Below are positions 15,001 to 20,118 of a stretch of 64,000 nt of DNA, one piece after another (position 1 is the stretch's first letter; every line of letters starts with the position of its first letter). The notes beneath the pieces were generated by a model. That model did not search any database, was not told where the DNA came from, and was given only the letters and a program-made list of their open reading frames with translations. A program made the position numbers and the translations under genes. The stretch lies in contig JACJYL010000002.1 in NCBI GenBank assembly GCA_020636105.1, positions 372,001-436,000 of the forward strand. Direction: 5' to 3'. This stretch comes from Lewinellaceae bacterium (lineage in GTDB: Bacteria > Bacteroidota > Bacteroidia > Chitinophagales > Saprospiraceae).

Positions 15001-16947
15001 AACTTCTATTCCAAAACGGCCATTGTCTTCAAGTAGGTTTCCACTAATTACATTAGGTCCAGCTCCAGAAGTTAATCCGATCACCCCGATTCCATTGTCC
15101 CCATTGTTAAATAATATATTATCCATAATGGTAACTCCAGAAGCAGAACCATCCTGAAGCTCTATACCACAACAATTGTTATTGCTTACGGTATTATCCG
15201 TAATAGTAATATGCGTTTTCAGGCCATTCCAAATGACAATTCCTCTTGCACCTGTTGTATGCCCGCTAACCATACAATCATTGATCGTTACACCATCCAC
15301 TGGTCCATTAGCGTAAAATCCAGAGCCGCCAACATTGTCTAAAATGGCAACATTAAGAACTGATAAATTATCGTTTTGACCATTGGCATAAATTCCAGCA
15401 TCAACATTACCATTGGCTCCTGCAAAATTTTGAACGGTAAGGTTTTTTATAGTTACGTTTTCTACGCCTGTGTTAATATGGATACCATCTCCTTTCTCTA
15501 ATGGAGGTAAAGTACTTCCGTCAATTATATATAGTGTCTTATTTGTTGTCTCTCCCTGCAGTGTCAACGGTTTGTCGATTACAACTCTTTCGTTGTATGT
15601 TCCTGGATCTACCACAATAGCATTGCCCGATGATGATGCATCTACAGCATCTTGTATAGTGAAATGTGAGCTTATGAGGCTGGCTAATGTATTGTCCATA
15701 TATACTTTTACGGGTCCCGCGCCATCACAAGAATAATTATCCATATTATCCCAGGGATATGTTGAGCCACCCACGTTGTCGACGATCAGGAATGGCAGGA
15801 ATTGCACATCACCACTTACCGCTATGGCCAAAGGATCTTCTGTTCCCCACCAGTTACAGGTGGCATCGATTTGTTGTCCGCTATAATGTGCGATAGAGGT
15901 ACCGTTACTTACAAAAGAATTATTATTTGCTACCACATTAGCACCTACTGTACTAGTCCCCCAGCCTTCCAAAGTATGGTTTGAGATCTTATTATCCGTT
16001 AAGCTAAGATTGCTTTGACCATCACTACCAATTCCAACACCTACTCCATTATTAGCATCAATCAAATTACCTTGAAAACTATGGCCATCTCCCGGATTCA
16101 AATATATTCCTCGCCAGTTATTTTGGATGGTGTTATTGAGCAGTGTCAAATTATCAGAACCACCTGTCGTTGATACACCATCACTTTGAGCGGGTGATAA
16201 AACATCTTTTATGACATTATTTTTTATAATAATATCATCTGCTGTTACTGCAATTCCAACCTTTAGACTCCCTGACACTCTCCCCCCCACAATATCAAAT
16301 CCATTGATAACAATACCGTTGGCATTTGCACTAAATCCGCCATTTAAGGTAGTAGGAGAGACTCTTGTCCCAGGGCTAACCCCTGCGGCAACATCAACAT
16401 TCGCACCATTTATTGTAATAAGTGCTGTATTAATTGTAACATCTTCTGTATATGTACCTGCATCTACAACAATAGCATTGCCCGACGATGCTGCATTGAC
16501 TGCATCTTGAATAGTGACATGAGAGCTTATGAGGCTGGCTAATGTATTGTCTGTATATAGGCTTACTGGATCCACCACTTCCAAGGAATAATCATCCACA
16601 TTATCCCAGGGATATGCCGAAATAAATGAACTAATCCCTACCATAGCTCCTGAATACACTCCGGCAGGAGCATCCATTGTCTCCAAATTGTTCAACTGAA
16701 CATAGTTTTCATTTTGTAAACTACTTCCGGAATTATTATAAACTACCTGAAGCTCGGTAAAAAGTTTCGTCCAATACCAGGTATCGTTACCGGCATTGAG
16801 TAATGCTGTCTCGGGGCCATCTTCAGGTCCTGAAATATTATCATTATTATTCGCCTGACCTAAGAAAAAAGTAGTCAACAATAATAATCCAACAAATAAT
16901 GTTTTAAGGGAAAAAAGGGTACCTGATTGTAAAGTTGGCATTTTCAT
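1..16947 (-). CDS. Giant secreted right-handed beta-helix protein with HYR domains (3' end outside window)
   Basis: The frame opening at the ATG at 16947 (a second ATG lies six bases on) shows no stop before base 1, so at least 5,649 codons are present and the C-terminus is missing. Residues 1 to about 32 form a signal peptide (basic start, then a Leu/Phe-rich core). About 13 modules follow. Most open with a (C/A)(S/T)IQ(D/E)AID-type motif, then a DVIxVxxGTYxE strand and an LTIxG turn, continue with Asn-rich beta-helix rungs, and many end near a CNWWG motif. Opening motifs lie near 16530, 15690, 14430, 13250, 11660, 10740, 9560, 8130, 6640, 5760, 4590, 3210 and 2110. Below about 1200 the protein changes to HYR-type domains, one split by a roughly 190-residue lectin/LamG-like segment (about 840-200). 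The likely role is a surface or secreted adhesin or polysaccharide-interacting protein. A T9SS tail would be expected beyond the edge but is not visible. Function is inferred. Confidence 0.85.
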   Translation of the reverse strand, partial: MKMPTLQSGTLFSLKTLFVGLLLLTTFFLGQANNNDNISGPEDGPETALLNAGNDTWYWTKLFTELQVVYNNSGSSLQNENYVQLNNLETMDAPAGVYSGAMVGISSFISAYPWDNVDDYSLEVVDPVSLYTDNTLASLISSHVTIQDAVNAASSGNAIVVDAGTYTEDVTINTALITINGANVDVAAGVSPGTRVSPTTLNGGFSANANGIVINGFDIVGGRVSGSLKVGIAVTADDIIIKNNVIKDVLSPAQSDGVSTTGGSDNLTLLNNTIQNNWRGIYLNPGDGHSFQGNLIDANNGVGVGIGSDGQSNLSLTDNKISNHTLEGWGTSTVGANVVANNNSFVSNGTSIAHYSGQQIDATCNWWGTEDPLAIAVSGDVQFLPFLIVDNVGGSTYPWDNMDNYSCDGAGPVKVYMDNTLASLISSHFTIQDAVDASSSGNAIVVDPGTYNERVVIDKPLTLQGETTNKTLYIIDGSTLPPLEKGDGIHINTGVENVTIKNLTVQNFAGANGNVDAGIYANGQNDNLSVLNVAILDNVGGSGFYANGPVDGVTINDCMVSGHTTGARGIVIWNGLKTHITITDNTVSNNNCCGIELQDGSASGVTIMDNILFNNGDNGIGVIGLTSGAGPNVISGNLLEDNGRFGIEVKNPNGTGATSGDGSIVVENNTVYFTLAYIIGDLRDLVGIGVFRRAPEFSNGNPDVPQGVVVRNNTITRYSQPSASEGFGIVVEGTNHTVENNTLNNNDIGIQFQSGHIPYTGVGGVGDEGDQSNLSDNYFGRGNSPVVCAINLGVNVYASNGINLRLVENGFLSVDEMEIKTNINPGIENDNTGVFYCSIQEAIDAASPNDVILVSAGTFTESLVINTPLTITGTGKGDDPLNNTILAASVACTGTGITIGANDVHISGIRIEGFQTAMQANSTDGTQLEDLALVDYCSRGLSLSGFNENIELLNSDIFLENEPLTTQVGIRAGTADGVNNLTFDGGTIIGNYQGVFVAQNSSTPAVFNDITFKNSEISDNLIKGIYVEKLSNALFDNLIMDNNGTDPAYGFNAGIDINLKFGDYSNIVISNSTFTNSGVNGAATDPENTCAIAIKARDDGGTYGPNPATLDEVSISNCIISGPNNGIRFGEPGQSNATPTNVSITQCDLSSVSNKSIINRTGGKVTLDCNWLGSTDLGMIITTMVNYSPGQIVHNEFLDSSIDSSPNAGFQPSGNCVCPDGTNVVTVGANTFCSIQAAIDDPMTVDGNTVVVGPGTYYEDIVVHKELTILGPNNGVCGTGSRATEAVIHPMTSSPFGEIIKVQASNVTIDGFLIDGDNPALTSGIVGTNGADLDAAEAVTVYVDNVNKLTVQNNIIKNLTYFGVTIFGASYSAPVTSEHLVECNKFQDLGTYLDPNNDINLWGGGILIYNDQYTRIANNTMTNVRLGVQTGNFHRQNPGAATYQVIDGNTIQARKRGIFYNLHTGSNVSPLTVSNNTITALSHAQETNEWGGILMSSLSNASGIANDNVIDGSGVSIPSQGYEVWNVHEDSPALISGGTVSNVDIGVFVNNYEGYNQYGTNGAHTIIDGITINAKENGTGIKVLDSDDAICANAANPGSCTVEHAPVNAEIKNSDINGFSTTSTGIEIAGTNASANIHDNLTTISGNDIGILVDAGTATITNNTIKLNNTGIKFQINGTGTANNNNIFDNVNYGVDNTTTVDVDATGNWWGNANGPSGVAPGSGDAVSENVDYCPWLDNVVGVGVLANLPVYNQTQNTYHCTIQDAIDASVTANDVIVVSPGTYKEDVLIDKDITLKGSSNSNTIISGPKGGQGSTVRISASGVIVQDFGITREGNTVADWNDPTLNNGGGIAIQGQAVDCEIFDCHIFGNRTGIDVNNSDDNNIHNNLIDNNRTGLIFRNQTENTVFENNFVTNNWTVGILFLDANNGAGNIPVQSAINSSFNNNVLSGNWYGQVVDRQGGVTANTKDFNCNWYGTTSITVVVTDSQEPGYAAQIPVVYGGTAVSPMVAEPEILGAGSSNIDYETYLVDGTDNDLGSFGFQEVPNSCSGCVNGLSVQNMTSGVFYCSIQEAIDDANPSEELLVFEGTFTESLVINTPLTITGTGKGDDPLNNTILAASVACTGTGITIGANDVHISGIRIEGFQTAMQANSTDGTQLEDLALVDYCSRGLSLSGFNENIELLNSDIFLENEPLTTQVGIRAGTADGVNNLTFDGGTIIGNYQGVFVAQNSSTPAVFNDITFKNSEISDNLIKGIYVEKLSNALFDNLIMDNNGTDPAYGFNAGIDINLKFGDYSNIVISNSTFTNSGVNGAATDPENTCAIAIKARDDGGTYGPNPATLDEVSISNCIISGPNNGIRFGEPGQSNATPTNVSITQCDLSSVSNKSIINRTGGKVTLDCNWLGSTDLGMIITTMVNYSPGQIVHNEFLDSSIDSSPNAGFQPSGNCVCPDGTNVVTVGANTFCSIQAAIDDPMTVDGNTVVVGPGTYYEDIVVHKELTILGPNNGVCGTGSRATEAVIHPMTSSPFGEIIKVQASNVTIDGFLIDGDNPALTSGIVGTNGADLDAAEAVTVYVDNVNKLTVQNNIIQNLTYFGVTIFGASYSAPVTSEHLVECNKFQDLGTYLDPNNDINLWGGGVLIYNDQYTRIANNTMTNVRLGVQTGNFHRQNPGAATYQVIDGNTIQARKRGIFYNLHTGNPSPLTISNNTITALADANEVTNWDGILLSSLSDAVGVVSGNVINGLGITIPSEGIEVWNVKDNAPVSISGGTISNVDIGLFLDNYEGYNSDAGNGAHAVVSGLSINPNSTGTGIRLLDSPSSTTHADVRLEMGTGVTVTGGTDGLVIENANAALVDVPTADGYTDANDLALDGQTSDYIKLINNAFDVDGTAVTFDGNLINATTRLAIEAKVLHKADDPALGLVIPLIPCNTAEQVTNSFTGESYCTIQEAIDAATGGIGEVLTVTAGNYPENVTINKPLTLTGAQANMPCGSRTGGESVIAPASGVPFTVTADGVTINGFEITAPSSNYAVNCGGTSNTDVIFNNIHDLGTTVTSGNVHAVVYTVANASNTSNVTISDNCFDAISNPTLSGYSASAIGVLQSTSTGILTTLKIERNLINDVNAKIAEWGDGGRIAYGIQINVGGNSSYLTNGKVVDADIKHNEITNLEGFISTGIALEGNTENAVVENNLVTTLKGYKLSDQAGGGYDLQGLKFEANRYVSTCTVINNSFATETFEHATVAVPMPTTVGLGYAIANYVPVGVAYPEITYPGPITSSAGTTGPASTSCNWHGTNVFSDIDNGTITGKILNKPGCETTFQPYLIVATEDAGTGSMIGFQPETPNACAELPVNITSVTPTDELCGVLGTIMVEWEDGTGPFDVSWTGPEVGTATNVSSGFIIPDLDAGTYEVTVEAVGSFSTTTGIVIEYLSVKNTNGPTYYATISEAIAAASSSDIIEVCAGTYTEPLTININKGLTIKGANAGVAGTAVRDPESILLNSKITVTTSEAVIIDGFKVERDDAVAGDVVSLGGSAEATVTNTIFERNGSAPGTNIRAILTSSGAGVKNITNNLFTGDVTNGVFSGHTTWNNAIYINGGASTVNITNNKISNSRTALNLDDYQSNIVVSGNSFETNGTHIAFGGTAPTNGSFVFGSNNFNSLVDAFINLSNVDPAFRLDITSSSYDGAPLNSVSDAVLFEVETHMYHKNFSGRKGKVIYRAGNQYVNNISGKIDVIQNSVLYADANDIINLQNGTYNQRVIIDVSDITLQGVTADKTLYIIDGTSLGNGDGIFIQSNFTGITIQNLTVQNNSGANGNVDAGIYANGGNNGLMVSNVALLNNVGGSGFYANGPVDGVTVTNSMISGHTSDARGIVIWNGLKKHIIITDNMLSNNNCCGIELQDGTADMVTITGNSVDVTAGDSGMGLTGMSNALVDNNTVTGVGRFGIEIKNPNGNVSVTNNHVTNTGAANNRDYAGIAVFRRGVLGGTSGPDIPFGVTLTGNIVTGYTHAGPVAEGFGIVVEGVDHIVSGNTLIGNDIGIQLQGGGHDNANYPAGDGDQEAGQSPNYFGRGNSPKICETTLGVNTYDAGAPNGTDVRLVTDTEFSDDIAYITTKVIGAIHNQTQDTYHCTIQDAIDNSNGSEGARDIIIVPDGVYREELVISKDHFELRGNNYGIDPCSGARSDESVIMAPRSNPDPNSPTGVYLMYFDGHRSDVVVEGFTFEGDNPDLMSGVEFGGADVDAVEAMSAYDGISDVQVKNNIFQNLNYAAIDFYNYTNGGAATKGNIVSHNKFENILPSLYGIGVLIYNNAYTDITNNCMENVRIGVQTGNFYQAHPDNLQPNISNNTIVSERLGIFHNLAYSGSATFNINNNTISSTIGATNNDGILVSSIGGTVDVNILDNDISNTNAGIEFWNCTSSAVVTANGGTITNAQYGVFANNFEGYNSDANSGAVGIDGINIDGSAIAGVYVLDSPDNTNNATIDLTVNHCAINNSVVGVLIEGADATATINYNNITSNATFGVNNLSGNQIDATSNWWGDASGPSGEGPGSGNSVSEFVDYCPWLDAVFATGLPVGPVHNTTTGEYFCSIQGAIDDGDTGSGDVITVSSGTYTEALVVNKGVTIQGPNVGVAPNCSGVRVNEEAVIETADGTTPVAILANGVTIDGFTITNPDGNNAIYSSGFGGLTIKNNIITSVGNDALTGNTHAIAVSSNAAAITGVIIEDNRITDIHGGENPALTGAAAKANNKSGSAIGIGWSDSNNDIAGVVIQRNCITNVSASADGWDDGGKGAYGIILNVGYTGSGKVLSPQILENKIDQLAGLWSHGIGLEGDTPMANVQNNAISNLTDNKVELDAAAIMVEGNASAASVMINNNSFVGVEAGVRNVTGITVNATCNWWETTDLGMLSGKYVGLVTVSPFLTSGTDSAPATIGFQPTGTCDGEFPIHNVTRDIYFASIQDAIDDANTMALDEIEILPTDYTEPGQIDVHKSISLHGQGKLVTTLRPGMHTGSGGDARGFILVQDGIEFHLSDLTMNGTGFNVYQGIRQKGFGSVNNVYFTEIKYPGYGGVAMAAFGTGDVHVTNSMFDEIGRVGVLYFGTVITGSNFTGNTYTGKGPGDWLDYALDISAGAVVNVSGNTISGNRGVASSDGSTSAAILVSTYYGGGTTAAITNNVLTNNTTGVAVGYDVSDTSVATIQYNDIFGNDYGVTSTAPQVDATSNWWGDASGPQHPTANPDGSGNPVSDNVDICQWLDASFTVPGMPVDVTPVALCKDPFSVVLDANGMATISVADVDNGSYDPCETPTLTLSQSSFGCSDVLGSPVTVTLTATDGAPQSSTCSVMVTVVDNVPTIADCPVDITVSNDAGLCGAEVTWTPPTASRAGYDQGFEAAGFMSGDFYGDWQGDVVRVPTGTDGIASSSGGAHALVAGDPYTRLGGYSSEFGTGYVVSVDVYMDLNDPAVTAAPADTYGWDLSVASSNQSGNHLQDFIFHTASNDAGHILVGGSNNTNFTRRNDLASLNHFEITSSAWYTFQWVFRDDGAGVLAVDLNLVDDGGTILWTETRSTPTNLISTVVGGNRYMWFTFIEAENLSIDNVILENNVAIVCDHEPGDVFPVGTTLVTYTATSPCGNTETCTFNVTVNDTEKPEFADCPAPIASC
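8863..10686. repeat. Copy 1 of 1,824-bp near-identical direct repeat inside the giant gene
   Basis: This block matches 12553-14376 at a constant offset of 3,690 bases (1,230 codons, so in frame). By eye I count about seven substitutions and no indels: near 9052, four in 9209-9224, one near 9993 and one near 10052. It encodes two beta-helix modules. Identity falls abruptly at both ends, but clearly related, diverged sequence continues outside. That points to a gene conversion tract or a recent unequal exchange between older paralogous modules. Confidence 0.95.
12553..14376. repeat. Copy 2 of 1,824-bp near-identical direct repeat inside the giant gene
   Basis: This is the partner of 8863-10686. 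The 1,866 bases between the copies encode a different beta-helix stretch. Diverged homology continues on the low side (about 12140-12552 resembles 8460-8862) and for roughly 80 bases on the high side (14377-14455 resembles 10687-10765). The identical block therefore sits inside a longer ancestral duplication. Confidence 0.95.
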
Positions 16948-17409
16948 AAACGTTATGTTTTAGTATAATTTTTTGAGTAACAACACCATGCGCAAACCGA
17001 TAAAAACCTGTTTGCATTAAAAAATATATAATTGCTATTAAAATATTTTGACAATGGACTATCGAAATTTGTAGGAGGGAAAAAAAGGGCATGAGAAAAA
17101 ATAACAGACCAACCCAGGGAGAGGATTGATAATAAAGGAAGGGCAGGTAAAGTAATTGGGTAAATTACTAACTTCTTCATGAATTATAATTTGCTATTTC
17201 CTACAGTTTCCAAATAAAATGAGGTTGATATAATTTCAAAATAAAATCATATCATACAGATTTAGGTCTTATACTTCGTAAAGTAGGGATAAATATTGTG
17301 CAAAAATGGACTTCCTTTTGTATGGTGGGTATTTCCTTTTAAAGCCCTGTTTTTTCGACTTAAAGAAAAGTAAAAGGATTAAAATTCAGGTGATTAGCTG
17401 AATTCTGGA
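16948..17409. other. Intergenic, upstream of the giant gene
   Basis: This stretch lies between the stop of the LytTR regulator and the start of the giant gene, both on the minus strand. It is AT-rich. A 75-codon minus-strand frame (16953-17180) has no recognisable domain or composition of a real protein, and I do not call it. A TTTGCGC sequence near 16990-17000 could be part of a promoter for the giant gene, but no full TAnnTTTG box was found. No convincing terminator for the regulator was seen. Confidence 0.5.
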
Positions 17410-18165
17410 TTATTTGGACTTTAAAATTTTTATTTTGTCAAAGACATTTTTTCGATAACTGTCGCTGATGGGAATTTCCATCGGTTTGTCATGGTTTTTT
17501 ACATAAATGGAGGAATGATCAAAACTCAAAATGGCATATAAATTGACCGCAAAGGATCGATGACATTGAAAGATGGTATCAATGTCTATTTGGCTGATCA
17601 CGTCCCCTAAATGAGAGGAGACCACATATTTGCTATTAGGCAAAAATAGCTCTGTCTGGCTACCGGCACCTTTTAAATATATTATTTCATTTGAAGGTAT
17701 TCGGATATACCTACCGTTTTGTTTAACAAAGAAAAAATTCATCAGACTATCCGAAAAACGGTTTCCCTCATTATTAAGGTAATCATGATGATTATTTTCC
17801 ATAAAAGTGAACCAGGCAAAATCTATGGCTACATCCAACTTATTCGATGTGGTGGGACGAGCAAGTAAATAATTGGGTCTTATGGATTTGGCCCGATCAA
17901 GGGTAGACTTGTTTTCTTTGTGAGAAAGGAAAATTACGGGTAGATCACGCTCCCGCTTAAAAGCCTGAACTATTTCAACGCCGTCCAGGGGGCTGTCTTT
18001 AAGATTTAAGGCAGAAATAACCAGATCTGGCACCTTTTCTTTGAATCCTTCAATGGCTGTTGAGCTTTCTACAAAAGGTCCAATAACATCAACGCCCAAT
18101 TTTCGAAGTTCTTTTTCCAAAATTTTGGCATGCTCAACATCGTCCTCTATTAAAATAATTTTCAT
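17410..18165 (-). CDS. LytTR-family DNA-binding response regulator with degenerate receiver domain
   Basis: The 251-residue protein has an N-terminal CheY-like receiver (about 1-120) and a C-terminal LytTR DNA-binding domain (about 144-248, with FVKQNGRYIRI and the CHRSFAVN stretch typical of LytTR). The acidic pocket is present (E7, D8, D9). The usual phospho-acceptor aspartate position, in the PDLVxxDxxL context, is Ala52 (PDLVISALNL). The conserved lysine of the KP motif reads ARP. Conventional Asp phosphorylation is therefore unlikely, and the domain may act by dimerisation or ligand binding. No histidine kinase lies beside it. It is upstream of and co-oriented with the giant gene, 462 bases away, so it may regulate that gene; this is inference. 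Confidence 0.88.
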   Translation of the reverse strand: MKIILIEDDVEHAKILEKELRKLGVDVIGPFVESSTAIEGFKEKVPDLVISALNLKDSPLDGVEIVQAFKRERDLPVIFLSHKENKSTLDRAKSIRPNYLLARPTTSNKLDVAIDFAWFTFMENNHHDYLNNEGNRFSDSLMNFFFVKQNGRYIRIPSNEIIYLKGAGSQTELFLPNSKYVVSSHLGDVISQIDIDTIFQCHRSFAVNLYAILSFDHSSIYVKNHDKPMEIPISDSYRKNVFDKIKILKSK

Positions 18166-18725
18166 TTTATCCCTGGTATTTCATTTGTGTAATTAAAACC
18201 ATTTTGGGGGGTGATCTACTTATTTATTAATTTATTAGATTTCTCCATAAATTTAAAAAAGCACTTTTAACCAACCTCCTAAACACCAATGTTTATGGAA
18301 TGGATCAAAAATAAATTATGATTTTTAAAACTATAAGAATCTAAAAAATAAGCGGAAAATAAATAAGTCATTTGGGATTAAAAAGCTGCAAATAATCTTA
18401 ATTGACATTAGCTGTTTTCACTAATAAAAGGGGGAATTACTTATGCAAACTTTTTTCAGTCATGATCAAATTTAAAGATACGAATATTTGTTAACAATAA
18501 ACCCTATCCTTTTAAATTGATTAATTTTCCTTTTAAATAGACTTATTTTCACAATAAAATATTCACGCTTGAAATCAGAATATTAAAGTGAATCAGCTAA
18601 ATCTTCTGACTGGCCTGAAATTTATTCCCCTGAAAAAATTACGGTAGGTATTTTGAATGTCCGGCCGTAAACGAGAAAAAAATCATAAAAATATGGTCTG
18701 AAGCAGTTAACCCATTCCGGTATTT
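18166..18725. other. AT-rich intergenic region
   Basis: This stretch of about 560 bases lies between the flavoprotein stop and the LytTR regulator start. I saw no open frame with protein-like composition, no strong hairpin followed by a T-tract and no repeat. It presumably holds the promoter of the regulator. Confidence 0.5.
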
Positions 18726-19970
18726 TTATCGCTTCTTCCCCAACAACATCTTCACCCAAAAAAAAGGCTTAACCAACTGACCTCGCAGATCGAAATCATT
18801 GTACATTTTGGAAAGGACTTCCAGGAAACGTTGGTTTCCGGCAATGACAGACCCTAAAAAATTGACAACGGGCACCACGCGCATCAGTTGCTGCAAACGG
18901 TAACTCAATTTCATCTCGGAGCCCAACACCCGTGCAACGCGTACATCGTAAGCTTTCATAAATTCAGCGGAAAATTCATTGGCAGCCAGACAATCTCTCG
19001 CCTGTTCGGCCGCGATGAAACCACTATAAAAAGCGTGGCCTATCCCCTCCCCCGTCAGCGGATCGATCAGGTGGCCGGCATCTCCCACCAGCATAAAGTG
19101 GTCGCCTGAGATAACCCTGGATTTAGACCCCAGCGGCAATCCGTACCCTTCGAGTTTACCCACCATTTCCGCATTTTTAAAACGCTCTTTAAATGTTGGA
19201 TGGTTTTCGACGATCTCAAAAAAGGATTTCTTTAGGTTCAAGGATCTTTTGCTGATAAAATCACTGCGCATTCCCAATCCCACATTGGCATGACCATCAG
19301 GCAAGGGAAATACCCAAAAATATCCGGGGGTGAGTTCCTTTAAAAAGTGAAGCTCAATGAAATTATCCTTTTGAAGGTCTCCTACATTTTTATAATAAGC
19401 TCTGACGGCTCCGGCATGATGGGCATTATCCTTTTCGATCCCTGCAATCTTACGGGTAAAGGAAGAATGGGCTCCATTGGCCACGACGAGTATTTGCGCT
19501 TCTACTTCCAGACTATTGTCCTCGCTTTTTACGGACCATCCTTCCGAAATACGGGTGTATTGTTCCACCGATTGCCCTTCAAAAAACCGGATATTGTCCC
19601 TTCGCCTGACTTCTTCCACCATAAAATTATCAAAATCCATCCTTTTACAAATATACCCCGGAGCATTTTTTTTATCCCTGACATAATTGGGTTGAAAGGG
19701 AATATTTAATGCTTTTCCATTCGGCACTACAAACGTAATCCCCCAAACATCCGTATGGGTGGGCTGACCTGCAAATCGCTCCAGTATATCCGGATCCAGG
19801 CGATTGAGCAAGGTGGTTACCTTTCCGCTGATGGCATCCCCGCAAACCTTATCCCGTGGAAAAACGGCTTTATCGATCAAAACGCTTTCAATCCCCAGGT
19901 AACTCAACTTGAGGGCCGTGGCTACTCCCCCCGGGCCGGCCCCGATAATACATACTTTGGTTTGGATCAT
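18726..19970 (-). CDS. Geranylgeranyl reductase family FAD-dependent oxidoreductase
   Basis: The 414-residue protein begins with a Rossmann FAD-binding motif (IIGAGPGGVATALKL, residues 9-23), then has the family signature PRDKVCGD (about 39-46) and the second FAD motif MLVGDAGHLIDPLTGEGIG (about 297-315). This arrangement is typical of the geranylgeranyl reductase/bacteriochlorophyll synthase P-like group of flavoproteins, which reduce isoprenoid double bonds or hydroxylate aromatic substrates. In Bacteroidota the usual substrate is unknown; menaquinone side chain or pigment metabolism are possible. The C-terminus is basic and has no transmembrane segment. The start is the ATG just before the FAD motif, as expected for the family. 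Confidence 0.88.
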   Translation of the reverse strand: MIQTKVCIIGAGPGGVATALKLSYLGIESVLIDKAVFPRDKVCGDAISGKVTTLLNRLDPDILERFAGQPTHTDVWGITFVVPNGKALNIPFQPNYVRDKKNAPGYICKRMDFDNFMVEEVRRRDNIRFFEGQSVEQYTRISEGWSVKSEDNSLEVEAQILVVANGAHSSFTRKIAGIEKDNAHHAGAVRAYYKNVGDLQKDNFIELHFLKELTPGYFWVFPLPDGHANVGLGMRSDFISKRSLNLKKSFFEIVENHPTFKERFKNAEMVGKLEGYGLPLGSKSRVISGDHFMLVGDAGHLIDPLTGEGIGHAFYSGFIAAEQARDCLAANEFSAEFMKAYDVRVARVLGSEMKLSYRLQQLMRVVPVVNFLGSVIAGNQRFLEVLSKMYNDFDLRGQLVKPFFWVKMLLGKKR

Positions 19971-20011
19971 TGGATAAACAATTTGCCCGCAAAATAGAAT
20001 TTATTTTTGAG

Positions 20012-20081
20012 GTTGCTGGTTACTTGTTGCTGGTTTGTTGCTTGTTGCTGGTTGCTGGTTGCTGGTTGCTGGTTGCTGGTT
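20012..20081. repeat. GTTGCTG heptamer tandem repeat
   Basis: Five perfect head-to-tail GTTGCTG units occupy 20044-20078, followed by a partial GTT. Degenerate copies precede them from 20012. The array ends exactly where the insertion sequence begins at 20082. It lies upstream of the flavoprotein gene and could vary in length by slippage. Confidence 0.85.
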
Positions 20082-20118
20082 TGTCAATGCCTAAAATAGC
20101 TTGACCAATTTTAATTAA

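Noticed and set aside
857..16510. Many plus-strand frames of 60-139 codons across the first 16.5 kb
   Set aside because: They lie antisense to the continuous giant minus-strand gene, repeat identically in the duplicated blocks and have no domain-like composition.
1..16947. CRISPR-like or tandem-repeat array in the giant gene
   Set aside because: Repeats are long, protein-coding and diverged; no short direct repeats with uniform spacers were seen here or elsewhere in the window.
16953..17180. 75-codon minus-strand frame upstream of the giant gene
   Set aside because: Hydrophobic and low-complexity AT-driven composition, no recognisable family, and overlaps the probable promoter region.
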